A stretch of 64,000 nt of DNA from the NCBI RefSeq assembly GCF_032062135.1, contig NC_092862.1, positions 64,694,190 to 64,758,189 of the forward strand. Reading direction: 5' to 3'. This DNA comes from Pyxicephalus adspersus (Eukaryota; Chordata; Amphibia; Anura; Pyxicephalidae). This document shows positions 34,857 to 48,504 of the stretch, one piece after another. The notes under the pieces were generated by a model. The model searched no databases and was not told the origin of the DNA. It saw nothing but the letters and a program-made list of their open reading frames with translations. How positions within the stretch are numbered: the first letter of the stretch is position 1; every line of letters starts with the position of its first letter. The translations under genes and the position numbers were made by a program.

Positions 34857-37800
34857 TTGGAAAAATACATTCTTGAGAAATGTAATCCAGTCGGACTAGG
34901 AATCCAATTATTTCCAACCATTAAAAACACAGAACCAATAAAATCTGACTCAGCCCTGAATAATTGTTCTGAGGCATTAATGCACATTCTGATCCATCAT
35001 TATAAGAATGAGCTTATTCTACTGAATCAAGAAATATCCAATATGTACGCACAAAACTCAGAAACAATTAATTTGTGATGTTTAAGGAAAGATATAGTAC
35101 CCTGAAATCCTACTTAGAACGCTTTAACACTGATCTCTTCAATAAAAAGGAAACAAAATTTCAACTTCACTAAAAGGAAAGCTTATAAATGTGACTCATT
35201 CACTTATAAACAACAACCTCCACCCCCTGCTAGTAAGATGGAACCTGCATCACAACACCAATCCCCCGGTTCCATACATGCACAGAATCCCCATGCAATT
35301 CCATCCATACGGGGCTCACAAAGACCTTCATCTGCCTCTCAGGAACATACTTATTCTTCACAATCTAAAGATCACTCTTCACATACTCACTCTTACATAC
35401 CCACCCCAAACCTCATGAGATCTCTCACTCACAATCATCTTCATCCAACATCCATCAAGGTCTTAAAAGACAAATGAATGACACCAGTCCCACATCCATA
35501 GACCATTCTAAACGTAGACCATCCATTATCACACCCACCAACATTACCACTTATGACGATGACCTACCCCTAGACATTGAGATTCCTCAAGATATTCCCC
35601 CATCCTCCCAACAAAGGGGAGAGGAACATCCCAATTTTCACACATCAGCCCGCACATCTTCTCCTGAATTTCTTACACTACCTACCCCACCTGTCCCCCA
35701 AACAACCAATCCAGGCCTGTCCCCAAGAGTAGGAAGTCTTTTTTAGACCTCCACCCCCCACCATTCCCATTTCCAACACAAAGAGCCAAATGGACACATA
35801 TCTGACCAAAGTGAAGACAACAAATGAGATTTAGAGATTATTAATCTATTATCTCATACACTCACAACAGATGAGAAGGAACTTTTGAAACTTTGCTTAA
35901 CTTTTTGCCCACCCACAAACCTCAATAAATTTTAATTAGTTAAGGATATGAATCTCTTCTATTAGAAACCTCACCCTTAAAGTTATGTTTGACAAAACAG
36001 CTAAGACAGATCAATTCAAACTGCTATCTGAGTATAATCAGTTCAATATACAGGATTTTAAAAACCTTAAAATACTACATGAGAGAATAAAGCACAAGAT
36101 CCTAGTGGTCATACTATACAGGACTCTATACAGAATCCTTTTACACACACCATCCTTCTAAGATGTCCCAAATCATCCTTTTTTCCTCTTTCCATGCAAT
36201 ATCCCCACATCCATACATTCCTAAATTTGGTAACTCAAGACATCACCAAACTACAGACTAATCCAACGATAAGATCAGACCATCTTACGAGATCATCTCA
36301 ACAACGTAAATAAACAATAAAGAGATCATCATCAAGCCCTCAGATGAGGGGGTAACATAGTGGTTCTCGACAATGAACATATATGTTATAACATCTTGTG
36401 AACAACTGTGAATGTTAAAAAAACATTCTATATACCACCACTGAACAATATCACAACAAATATTACGCATTAATTAATCAGGCCTTTCAACTAGGTACAA
36501 TAGATAAAAATGATGGAATATCTGAATATAAAATTTCCCACCACACCAACTTGTTATTCACTTCCCAAAGTGAATAAAGACCCCCACAATCCATCTGGTC
36601 ATCTCATCATATTCGGTGTGGGATCAATATCATCCAATGCGAGCAAGCTGGTGGACGCTTATTTGAGACCTATCTTAACCACCCTCCCCTCCTATTTGAG
36701 AGACACGCTTGAACTTCCAAACAAGGGGTAGTGAGAGGCACACGGTGTGCACCGACTTACGTTAATTTTTATCTATGCGATTGGGAATGAAACTGTTCCT
36801 TAAGCCCAAATTATGCAACTACAAACAATACATACTGAATTGGAAATGATACATGGACGATATTTTTATCATCTGGACTGGATTATTAATATTATTACAA
36901 GAGTTTTTTTCAGAACTACAAAATAACGAATATAATCTTAAATTCACATTGTTCCACCACCATGAAAAGGTTCCATTTCTAGACTCATATATACGTATCA
37001 CTCCCACTGGGAGTATTGACCCCATTTTATACAGAAAGGACACAGCAGGAAACACTATCCTGCATATGCAAATGCCCACCCTCTTCCCCTAAAACAAAGT
37101 TTTCCTTTATCACAATACTTGAGATTGACACGGATTGACTCAGATCTGATGCATTTTAAAAAAGAAGCTTTAGCCCTCAGGAACAGACTCCTAAGAAGGG
37201 GCTATGGTCATAAACTTCTGAAAAAATCAGAAAGTCTTAACATCTTATCATCAAACCCTACTAAACCAAAGTAAACAACCTTCATGTGAAGATGACAGTA
37301 AGAATTATCACCACATTTAGCGATCAACACAAGGAAGTCAACAAAATACTTAAGAAACATTGGAATATCTTTCTTAGTGATCAAAACACCTCAAAATTTT
37401 GCAAAAAATATCCAAACATCACCTATCGCAAATCATCTTCCCTTAGGGATGTTCCAGTAGTCATTATTCAGAAACATTCACTATAACTGATGACAACCCA
37501 GGCATACATAGATGTGGAAAATGTCCCCAATGCCCATGGCTTAACAAACAATCTTTCGAACAATCTCTGATTCTCCCTAACAACTAGAAGCATAAAATCA
37601 AACAACATATTAACTGTCTGACCACTGGAGTTATTTATATAATATTCTGCATTCTGTGGCAGATTTTATATAGGTAAAACCAAAAGAACATTACGCAAAC
37701 GGATGTATGAACATCTATATCTAATTAAAAAGCGATAATGACTACGCCAGTAAGCCACCATGTAGGCACGGTCCACAACTTTGATAATAGTGTCATTTCC

Positions 37801-37940
37801 TTCTCAGTACCGGAGAAAAACCCCCCAATCCTAGAGGTGGGGATAAAGCCATTCTCTAATCAGAAACAAAATGGATTTACTACTTAAATGCTACAAATCC
37901 CCTGGGCTTAAACGATAAATTGTCATATAAACCTTTTCCA
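34857..37940 (+). pseudogene. Penelope-like reverse transcriptase/GIY-YIG protein relic
   Basis: A broken single ORF for a PLE protein that would copy RNA and nick the target DNA. Readable blocks, in order: an N-terminal segment at 34857-35078; a low-complexity P/S/T-rich segment to about 35750; LSHTLTTDEKELLKL near 35850; DEGGNIVVLDNE near 36342, an RT block; YSLPKVNKDPHNPSG near 36555, RT; the catalytic YMDD box at about 36849-36860 followed by IFIIW; VPFLDSYI near 36971; a zinc-knuckle-like GIHRCGKCPQCPW at about 37501-37542; and a GIY-YIG domain with VIYIIFC, then CGRFYIGKT at 37655-37681 one base out of frame. The final LNATNPLG...LSYK block near 37890 closes the protein. The zinc knuckle before GIY-YIG favours a Neptune-type PLE. 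Confidence 0.82.
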
Positions 37941-38898
37941 TGGATACATCTATAGCAATCTTTTACAACAATATATACAAAAATTTTGTTCATTTATTCA
38001 CTCATTATTATCAGTTCATTAACTTGATATATCTTTGTTAGCCTGCCTCTTTTTAGTCTTATCTTATTTATACCTCTACCTGTTGTTAAGCCCCTCTTCC
38101 CCCTTTTCGCACCACCCCCCTATTTTCTATATACAAACTATTTGTATACCTTCCTATACAATTTACATTATATGTTATCTACTATTTATGATATAATTAT
38201 TATGATTATGTTACCAATCTACCCTACGCTACTGTATTATCCTTGTTATCACATCTATCGTTTACAATGTGATAACTTGTATTCCTATTCCTTGTATGGT
38301 CCTGGTCTTTTAAGGAGTATGACTTCCTAATATCAATAGTTACCTTCTAAATTGCCTATATCCCCTTCCAACAATGTTAAATTCACTCCCATTCTAGTAC
38401 TAAACATATATGATTGTATCACACAAGTAATCCATTCTAAGCATCTATTATTCTAGCATATCCCCTATATAACGTTGATCTTTCTTCCCTGGTTTCATAG
38501 GTCCTACGAGGGACGGGAGGCCCCCACACGGCTGTGTGAAGGTCACTTGGGTTAACAGCACTGTTCAGTGTAGTACTTGTCAAAAATCCCCCCTCCCTCG
38601 TTAGGGCATCGTTTTGTGTAACGCTGCCCTGGACCCCCCCTGAGGAAGCATGTCCTCCGCTTCACCGGCAGGTGAGGACACTGGAAGGACAGAGTAGAAC
38701 ATTTATAAATATTTAAATTTGAGGCACACCCACTAGGTGACTACTCCAAGCTTTCAGTACCTCCCACTTTTTTCCTATGGAACATCTGAGCTAACGAGTG
38801 CGCACACACACTTAGAATCCTGACACTTTCTCCTTTGGGTGGAAGTTCGCTTCCTATCCAACTTTAGAGGCATCGGTGCACCTGCACTGTAGCTGGGC
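37941..38898 (+). other. PLE 3' untranslated region
   Basis: Pyrimidine-rich sequence after the ORF. At 38640-38649 it has CTGAGGAAGC, the same word as the hammerhead-like motif of the left arm, followed by CCGCTTCACCGGC. Confidence 0.5.
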
Positions 38899-40271
38899 GT
38901 ATTATTCTATAATCACTAAGCAGCGGTCATCCCTCTGATAATCACCTTGGATTAACTGATACTCCGCATATTCTTTATATTGCAGAGTTCATTTCTCATT
39001 ATGAACTTACACAATTAACCCCTTCATTATTCTGTATATACCAAGATGCACTTTACTCACATACCTCTATTAATTATCTTTCTAAAAGATTGAATTTCTG
39101 AAGCTACTTTACTTTCCAAGCTTCCAGTTCTATTAATAACCTCATGGACAACTAATATCCTCAATCTTAATTGTGAGAATCCTAAAAAAATCATACAGGT
39201 AAGATAGTTTGTCCCCAATTTTGGGATAACCATTATAATATGATATATACAAATATACGTTTCTAGTAAACATTTTCTAATTTGTCCCATTTATGGGACA
39301 CAATTAGGCACAATATTTACTTGTACTTCAATTGAATCTTTAGACATTATTCCCATTTTATGATCTCCATAATACCCCCCTTTCTTCTGTTGGAATACAT
39401 CAAAGGAATTGTTCTTACATTACTTGTTTCTCTTGGACGTAAATTACCTCTATGACACCACCTTCTTTTCTATTCCTTTCCTCCTTGAATTAGTAATCAC
39501 TGTAACATAACCAGTGCATCTTCATAGCAGTTTGTTGAATTGAAAAATCAGTCATAAAACTGTAAGTCAGTTTTTTGATCACTTTATTTACCTATAATTT
39601 ATCCTACAACATCCAATCAGTAAACAAAAGTCCTTTCTTCTATATTTGAATATATTTGAAAGCCATATATCCTTTAACAGACAAAATTCAATTTATGTGG
39701 GCTTTTATATGTATGTTATATACTTTATATCTGTATTTATTTATATTAACATATACCAAAAACTTAAATGTTTATATTATTATAATATTATTACATTGGT
39801 ACAGTGAAATATACTATTAGAAAGCCTTGTATTAAGAGCATATTGTATACAGTTTTGCAAAATCACTGTATTGGAGCTTACAATTATCTGTAAAAAATAG
39901 TTTTAATTAGTTAGCCTCGCTTAATTGACTGAATACGATAATGTAACCACTGTATTTTTAACCATTATAGTGTGGGTCTCTCGGCCTCAAAAAAATCTTT
40001 AGGCGAAACGCTTAGGGATAAGACTCGCTATTTGACCCTGATTACTTACACAAGTTTGTAAATGATCTCCAAAGTTCTAAAATAATGTTTAGTACCATAT
40101 CAAACAATTGCATATGTATGTTTTTATATCATAATTTACTTAAGCATCAATTAGATATTATTTTTTAAATTTGACTAATAAAGCAATTATATTTTTTTAT
40201 AAAAATATGAATCTTCCCTTTGTGCCTAAAAAAGCCTTCTTTTCTCTCCTCTTCTCTTCTTATCCTTTTGA
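38899..40271 (+). repeat. Right inverted arm of the PLE, without MITE
   Basis: Mirror copy of the left arm. At 39915-39925 it reads TAATTGACTGAATACG-like sequence across the point where the left arm carries the MITE, so it is a natural empty site. It contains the GGCGAAACGC block at 40002-40011. Confidence 0.88.
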
Positions 40272-40298
40272 TAACAAAATAAAATAATTTAATACATA

Positions 40299-43200
40299 AT
40301 AATATAAATCCACTAACATGTAGTATCAGTATCTCTAAAGCTCCTTGGGCAGCACACTAATATCTGATTAGGTGTGAACTTTAGGTAGCAAAGGCTAATG
40401 TAATTTGCTTTCATTATTAATGGAAATCAATACTTCATGTTCTATGTTTCCCTTGCTCCTCATAGTTTTCCTGAGGTTTTGACATTTCAATTGAATTATG
40501 TGGTTTTTCACTGATTTCTAATTTTAGCTTCGCTTCATAATTCAGTTTAATCTATATTTTGTATGTACAGAAAGCACAGTTGTGTTTGTTGGGTATGTGA
40601 TTACAGGGGACAGGGGTGGTAGCTTACTGCATGCATTGTATTTAAAGGATTATAATGAGAACACAAAACAGATTTTTTCTAAAGAGCTACCAGGAAAGAA
40701 TGTCTTTTGGGTTACCCTACAGTCATTCTAAGGACCACCACTGTAATTGATTGTTTTACCTGGAAAAAGACAGTTGTATACAGCAGAATTTTGCTGTCCA
40801 ATATAGAGTTCACAGTCAGCAAAATAAGATAAAGGGTACTGCTTACAGATGTCAAAAGATTCACTGTGTTGGCAAGGACACAGTAAAGAATTACCCCTTT
40901 TTCTCCTGTGCCAAGGCCTAGATAAGTGCTGGTGAGGTTTTCTGATGCTACCACTAGAGAGCCACCTAAGAATTAATCTTTTTTAGTTACGTTAAATAGA
41001 AAAACATGGAATACCGAATACATGGGTTGTGCCCTTGTGATCATCTTGTTTCTTCCATCTCACACTTGTTGGGGTAGGAGTGACCTGATAAGAAGAAAGT
41101 TACGGTTGTTATGCGCTGATGGGTCATGAGAAAGAAAGCAGCTGGTAATATACAAAATATAATATCATACTAGCAATTGTAAATGTTTTCAAGTTATAAT
41201 GTAACCAGGAAGTTTGATCAAAGTGAGCTGGCAATGGTCATGTAACAATTTAATTGGTTAAGATCAGGGTATAAATGTTAACTATTGATAGCTTATGGCC
41301 TATAGATAGTTCTTTACTCTCTCATCCATTTATCCTACTCTCTCTCCTTTTTTCCATTCTTATAGCACTATTCAAATGAGAGGTGATCAAATGTGGGTAG
41401 AACACTAGCAAACTTGGATACTAATATTAAAAGCTAAACTAATTATCCAACATGTGTTGCTATATTTTTATATAAAAAGCCCTCCTTGTCCTTTGCTGTG
41501 ATTCAATGCCTTAAAAGTCCCAAGGATATTTTTCCTCACCCAAATTTATTTTTATCTTGAATAGGAAACAATAAAACATTTGAAAAATATGGATGGCTTA
41601 GATTTGAGTGCTGACTGTGACATTTTCTGGATACACGTAAAGAAATGCCAGCTTCTCCCTGCCTAACAGTTAGATGATTAGATGATTTGAAAATGGCCAA
41701 TCCCTGGGGAGTCATGTGATCTTGCTGTTGGGTCTGTTGCTGTTTTGGACCATTGTAAGCATCCAATAAAGATAAGTACTAACTTTCAATTAGGCACTTC
41801 CTGATTGATTTTTGTCATTCTTTAACCCTTTCTAACACTTGTAATCCTACAAATACTTCCACCTTGTTACATGCTGTTTTTTGAAAAGGAGAATGAATAA
41901 CAAAGAAAGCTTTGCTGTATTTATTTTTTTTCTTCATTGTTGTGTTTAAAGGAGCAAGCTTAAAGAACATGTTAGGTCCCTTCCTCCTCATTTATGTTAG
42001 CCAATAAAGGATATAAACTAAACTCCAAATTTCCATATAAAGTAAGCATGCTGTAAATAGAAGCATATTTGATAAATATTTATTTAACCAAGTTGTATTT
42101 TTTGTTTAACCCTTTTGCAGCCAGCAAAATATGAAAAGTAATGCGACCCCCCTGTAGTTCTTATGCCCTCATGTTTACCTCAGGGAGCCCGAGATTAGAA
42201 GAAGACCCTCACAAGATGGGCAGTGGTTGGAATAGAGGAAAGATCATATACCAATATACAACTGGCCCCTATTCTGCTTATAATAATAAGTTTTATTGGT
42301 AAGAATACACTCCAAAAACAGCTAAAATATAATTGGTTTTAGTGCTTACATATCTGAAGAAGGATCCCATGACATTGGGTGCACAACCATTCTACCCAAA
42401 TTTTTTACTATTCTCTAATAATATTAATTATGTCACTGACTGCGAAGAGGTAATACTGCATTATAAGGTATCTCTAATTCAGATTACATAGCCTTAGTGT
42501 GATTTAGGATGTTTTTTTCACAAACAAACCTTGAAGATGCACTGGCTAGAAATTAAATGAAATATTCTTTTACATCTAGCAGCACATCCAAAATTACCAA
42601 AAGACATATGTGGATATTCTTCATAATGAACCATATTTGTTACTTAGTATTGTGGTTTAGTGGTGTTGTATCTAAAACAATGGAAACCTCTGTATTCATT
42701 CAAGCGACACCTTTGTAAATCCAAGGAGTCCCAAATTCTGCTGTGATACTGTAACATAGCAACTAAATATGAATCACCATACAATAAAGACCTGCATATG
42801 AAACAAAAAGTCAGATAATAGGTAATTTACCATATTTTAAAATAATCAAAAGAACATATAATTTAAAACAGTCTAGCTTTAAAAATAAAGCTATGCTATC
42901 AAATTTGTGTAGATGTGTAAAATAAGATTATTAATGCAGTTAAAATAAAAATAACAAGAATTAATAAGAAGGGATGGCATACTCATAACAAAAAGGAAGG
43001 GGGTAGAATTGACAGATATTGCATATTTCTTACTGAACTTCGTGCAGAGCCCCATAATGCCCAAAGGCTTTCTTCTTGCTGTATCCTTCCCAACAGCTAA
43101 AAGGTTCATGTAGTTATAATATATGCTATCAATGCCCATGTTTGTTTGACTATGTGTAAGAGGTTATACAGTTTTGGGTAAAAGCAAGTACACCACAAAG

Positions 43201-43302
43201 ACAATGCAGAGTTTTTTTGTTTTTTTTAAAATATCTGAGCAAGCAAACATTAGATCATTATTCAAATAGTGCCCACATAAAAGTTAACAAATGAAACCTA
43301 AA
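40299..43302. other. No recognised gene or mobile element
   Basis: About 3 kb of AT-rich sequence. The open frames of 60-84 residues have no readable domain. Confidence 0.4.
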
Positions 43303-43503
43303 ATGGGCAATGGAGAGGATACACCTTCATCAGTGAACCTGGGTAATCTAGCAAACCCGGAATGAATTTCCTAAAGTCATTTGCTACTTGTTAGCAAATA
43401 TTTTCAATCCTGGACCAGATCCATTCCATGTTTTTCAGATCAGCCAGGTTCACTGATAAAAGTGTATCCACTCCAACCTTATAGACCTTTAAAAAATCAG
43501 GCA
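43303..43503. mobile_element. 225-bp foldback MITE, left tip lost
   Basis: Interior blocks TGGAGAGGATACACCTTCAT, CCTGGGTAATC, GACCAGATCCATTCCATG and CAGGTTCACTGATAAAAGTG are present; the right end reads AAAAAATCAGGCAC. Confidence 0.7.
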
Positions 43504-43590
43504 CAATGTTCTTATTCCCATATTCAAACAGAAATGCAGATTTTTTTATTTGTCAAAATATATACCCCCCAGTTCACCTCAACACTTCAA

Positions 43591-43650
43591 ATAAATGAAG
43601 TTAGAACCAGGTGTTCCAAAATAGGGGCCATTTAATAAACCTCTTTAAGT
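43591..43650. repeat. 60-base repeat shared with 31018-31078
   Basis: ATAAATGAAGTTAGAACCAG followed by GTGTTCC, GGGGCCATTTAATAAA and CTCTTT matches the copy at 31018 in order. In both places it lies just after a foldback MITE copy. Confidence 0.5.
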
Positions 43651-45808
43651 ACAATGAGGAAAACTGTCTTGGTCGAACCTCATATATCAAGGATATGATA
43701 TTCTTTTGCTAATGATATATGTGATGTCATCATTAGGGGTTACTGACATTCAACCTTCAACCGTTTGACCTACTAGATATGTGAAGAATTTCCAGGCTAA
43801 AACTGGGTACAACCCCCTCTGCTGTCTGGACAAGCTGTCTGGATCAGCAAGCTATTATTTTATCTACCTTATCTCTAGGTAAGGTGAACTGTTTTCTAAA
43901 TATGACCTGGATCCCTAATTCAAACACTCACCTCTACCCACAATTTTTTGTTTTTAGGCATTCCCAATTATTTTTATGTTCCCTACAGCTCCAATGTCAA
44001 TCTGGGCGACTATAGTTTATCAGCTCACTGAACAATACAAAATTCTTCAAAAGAATCTTTAAAAGAATTTACATTTAACACTTTACAATAAACACTTTAC
44101 TGTTTACCTACCCCTTAAGCTGCCTTTTGACCCCTGTTTTTTCCCAGTAATATTGTAAAAAAATAATACTTAACCCAACTCTGAAAAAAGGTCCGTTACA
44201 CTCTCACCCAACCTTTAGGTGCCCCCTTCCCACTTAGCACAAAGGCTGTAGAATTGAGCCTGGAACTACCCTATTGCTATAGCTCTAACTCTAATAGATT
44301 CGTTTAGATATACCTTCTTTACTTTGTGCCAAGAGCCTAAGCCCAGATTCTGCATTATAATCATTGATATCTAAATCCAGTCACAGAAGAGTCTGATCCT
44401 TTAGATGATTAATTCTTTAATCTGGAGATTAAAACCCTGATTCACATTATTTTTTAAAACTTTTATCTAAAATCCATGCCCTAAATTCTAGGATTCATTT
44501 GCTGTCTAAATTCAGATTTCCTTTACCTTTTTGTCTAATGACAATTAGGGGGACAGGAAGGGACGGAGCACAAACAACAGTAACACCATGACAGAGGCTC
44601 TAACCTTTCCCCACTCATAATTATATTGAAGTGTTAAGTATATGTACATTATATTACCATTAGTTGAAGGAGTCTAAAAATTGTTTAGCAGAATAGTTTA
44701 CCTCTTTATTTAAGATTATTAAAAATAGATTTTTTATATATTTTTTTTTTTTATATATATATCCTTCTTGGATTCACAACAAGTTTACTTAAATATTCAA
44801 AAATAATCTGAAATATGTGAATAGAAACACTAAACAAGATCCATGAATACTTGATGTTTTTACAAAAGATTTAGCGGTCTGTGATAGAACAAAATGGTAA
44901 CAAATCTTTTGGTGTGTGGTATTAATAAGTAAAAACTCATGTTGCACTGTTTGAAGTAAGCATTGAATCAAGAGAATTATGAACGTAATAATAAAGCATT
45001 TAACTTGAAAGTTGGCCTTGTTTATTGCTATCATATCAGCTAAAATAAATTCATGTCTTGTCATTCCAAAATATATTTCTAAAGAAAAATTTCTTCCTAG
45101 AGCTATGTCTGTGTTTCTATTTAAAGGAGGACTTTGGGCTAAATAAGCTAAATAGGAGTTGAGGGAAAGATAAGGAACAAATCATACCTCAATATTCATG
45201 GCCTAGCTATACATTTTTCAAAAGGTCCAGAACGACGAACTTCTTCCTTCAGGTCTTATAGTCACAGCTGCATAACTTGTTTGAGGTTTTTAGGAATTTC
45301 CCTAAAATTGTACTGGGAGTATTCTTACCCAAGGGCTAGTTTATTAGCAGCGGCTTCAGTGATGTTCCTAAAAAAATGTTTGAGAAGGTTTATTCCTAGG
45401 CTACCTCTCTTCCCCACTACCTCTCCTATCTGCTTGTTTTTTACTGAAATTCTTCTTTTTTAGTATTTATTTATTAAATTACAGACAATCTTATGGGATT
45501 GATTAAAAAATAATAGTATACAAATGTTACTACAAACAATCCCTGTTCCTTGTTTTCTGTTGAATGCTATATTTTGTCTGTTTGTGATAAAGTCTGCATA
45601 TTCATCTGTTCAGTGTAGGACACTGGTGATTTATAAGAAAACTTAAATATTGGGAGCATCATGTAGAGATAATCACAAAGCAGATAAGATAATTAGTGCA
45701 ATATTAAAAAAATGCTCAGGTAATTTGTTACATCAATGAAAAAGAAGAAAGCATCAAAAAAAGTATTAGTTACAAGTAATACATTACACATACCTATGTG
45801 CTCATGAG
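43651..45808. other. No recognised gene or mobile element
   Basis: AT-rich; a T/TA low-complexity tract lies at 44725-44762. Confidence 0.4.
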
Positions 45809-45850
45809 TTTATCCTCTCCAGCCTTGGAGAGTTTTAATAAATCAGGCCC
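45809..45850. mobile_element. Right-end fragment of the foldback MITE
   Basis: TTTATCCTCTCCAGCCTTGG followed by AGAGTTTTAATAAATCAGGCCC; the left half is absent. Confidence 0.7.
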
Positions 45851-46231
45851 AATGTATACTGATGTATCCAGTGGTAAAATGAAGGTCATCAGAACAATAG
45901 AGATTTCAGGTTGGATTTCACAAATGTAATATGGCACTATCTCCAGTGGTTGAGGGTGGAGATCAGACCACATAGAGGGCCAATATTCCCCAACACCAAC
46001 ATCTGCGTTAGGGTGTTTCACTCCTTCAGTTTCTCTCTTCTCCTTCAGGTTAACTCCTTTGTTCTGTTGACTTTGCTGGAAACTCATATTAAGTTGATGA
46101 ATTTGTTTATCTGTCTTTCCTTGCTGCGGTAACTGAACTCTTTCTATCAAAACCATTACTCTTTCTAAGACCTCAGCAGGTTATTTTCTGATTAGTTTTT
46201 TTTCAGTTTTCTGTCCTAGAGCACCAACAGT
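45851..46231. other. No recognised gene
   Basis: Both strands are open here for 73-120 residues, but no domain or splice context supports a gene. Confidence 0.3.
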
Positions 46232-46450
46232 GGCCCTGATTTAACAAAGCTCTCTGAGACTCGATACCATAGACTATCATGGGAGAAGCTGGGTGATCCA
46301 GCAAACCTGTAATGGATTTGGTCCAGATTTTAAAACATTTGCCAAATAATAGCAAACCAATTTAGGAAATCCATTCAAGGCTTGCTGGATCACCCAGGTT
46401 CACCCATGATATTCTATCTTCTCCAGTCTTGGAGAGCTTTGGTGGATCAG
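46232..46450. mobile_element. 225-bp foldback MITE, full copy
   Basis: Begins GGCCCTGATTTAACAAAGCTC and ends CTTGGAGAGCTTTGGTGGATCAG. The interior has CTGGGTGATCCAGCAAACCTG and its mirror GCTTGCTGGATCACCCAGG. Confidence 0.75.
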
Positions 46451-48504
46451 ACTTGTTGTTTCTGAACTTTTTGTAAAATTGTGTTGGCCCTATGGCCTTT
46501 TACTGAGGAACCCATGCTCAAACCACTCCAATGATGTAGACACCTGAGGTTAAAGCATAGGTGGTTTATGTAATCTGCCAATTTCTTTGCCTTTTTTTTT
46601 ATTCCTGGAAGTTTTAGGGTATACACCCGAATGATTGCCAATATGTCAGTGAAGGTTCTCATTCATACAAGTCCTTGTATATAGTAGTAGTTAGTCACAT
46701 TCAGCTGGACTTGTTTTTGTAATGTTGAAGACTAGATAATTAGGGGAAGTGGAGCTAAATGTAAATATCAGAGGGTGTCTGGTACAGGTATGTATGTATG
46801 CTAAAATGCCAAAATTACAAACACAACCCACAGTTTGCTGTCACTTTTAGTTTATTACATCATATATGGGTAGCATGACAACTGAATATTCAGTATTTTT
46901 ACTAATGGGAATTAGATGTGATTGTACTATAAAGATTATGTGAAAAAGGTTTCTATCTTTTGTATATGGACCATATTTTTCCATTCATTTTCCTAAAACA
47001 GATGGCAAGAAATGAATATCTCACTGGGTAAATATTTCAAGTATTAAGGAAACCTCTGCTAATATTTCTTCCAAAAAAAAAAAATCTTAACTCACGACTG
47101 CCCTTTTAAATTGTAACTTTCATGTATAATGTAATCTTTCTTTTCCAATAAAGCGTACATTTGGGGTTTTGTCTCATTTTCATATAAATAGTAGATCAGA
47201 AGTACATGAAACTTAAAAGAGCAATTGTGTTATGAATAAAACATAAAATAATGCTAGCACTTAGAAATCACATAAGATTAAAATCACACTGTGCCATTAG
47301 AGTACTTTATCTGCATAAAGTATTATTAACCAAAGGGGGAAAAAAGGTAAAATCCTTTTGAGAAAATCCTTGAGCACAAAATATTCTGCTGTAGAGAACA
47401 GTGTGGTAAGGGAATTTATTCAACGAACAGGTGTTTTCAAAAATAGACACAGCTGGGATCATGCTGTTCAGCTTTCAAGAAAAAGAATTACTTGACAGGA
47501 GTAACATTTAGTAAAATTATAGTGAGCTTTTCTACTAATAAAACAGTTGGTGATCTACTAACATTAAATATTAAATTAATGCTCTTGTAGAGGTCTACAG
47601 TGAAAAATGACATTGTGCATTTAGAATATGTCAAATTTATTAGTTAACTGATGTCTGTATTTCTTGTTGTAAAGAAAGAAATTGCCTGAGGGGCTGGTAA
47701 AAGTATGATTCTGTTTCAAGTAGAAAAATCATATATAATTCACAATTCATTTTGCCTATGATAGACTGACATCAACAGCAATGCTGTTTCCGAAGTATGA
47801 CAAAGAAATTGATAGATATAAATCATTTAAACTGTAACAAAAGATAAATTGGCGGATTTTCCTAATGTCAAGTACAAAGGTAAGGTTCAATTGGGATTTT
47901 GCAAGGGGAGAATTGTAGTTGCGTACAGTTAATTATTTTATCTTCCTTAGGTAAACTGAAAGCTTTGAATAAACTTGCAGTGATGAGAAATTAGCCTTTA
48001 ATGTGCCAGGTAATTAAACAGGAAAAAACAGTAAAAGACTGCAAATTAATAAAAACCACAAAACAGCTGAGCAGCCAGCCTTGTCTACCCTTTCAGTATT
48101 GCTAAGTAAATATTTCTCTAAAGCACTCTTATAGGCAAAAAGAGTTATAATTAATGCAAAAAATGATTATTTAGTAAGTCATTGCTAACAATGCAACATT
48201 ACCTAAGGATAAGAGAACCAGTCTGTTTAAAGCAGCAGTAAGTAGCAGATGGGCATGATTAGCTTGAGGTAGGTAACTGGGAATTATTAATAATACTAAT
48301 ACCATTCTGGTAGTCATTTTGATAGACTTCCCTAAAGACTATATAATCACTTAACCTGGAAAACAGTTTAGCCACCATCTTTAGCAGGCAGTTAGCAGAA
48401 ATTAGGCAAATGGCCACTTACCCATACATTATTCTTAGCATACAGGGTTAGACATTTGTTGTCTTTTGTGGAAAGACAAATGGGCTATGTTTATATACAG
48501 TAAG
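46451..48504. other. Repeat-poor AT-rich stretch
   Basis: About 2 kb with no readable gene or element, a candidate for conserved non-coding sequence, untested here. Confidence 0.4.

Larger units (their letters stand above)
32233..40278 (+). mobile_element. Penelope-like retroelement with inverted arms
   Basis: An 8-kb composite. The core (about 34387-38898) carries plus-strand relics of a Penelope-like protein with reverse transcriptase and GIY-YIG endonuclease. It is flanked by two long inverted copies of one sequence, the left arm at 32366-34386 and the right arm at 38899-40271. A 20-base near-direct repeat (18 of 20 identical) at 32213-32232 and 40279-40298 may be the target duplication, which sets these borders. 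Penelope-like elements are known for terminal repeats in direct or inverted order made by partial tandem or inverted insertion. Stops and frameshifts show it is dead. The left arm is interrupted by a piggyBac MITE. Confidence 0.8.

Noticed and set aside
45794..46156. 120-residue minus-strand frame
   Set aside because: Its C-terminal part is the foldback MITE fragment at 45809-45850 and the rest shows no domain.
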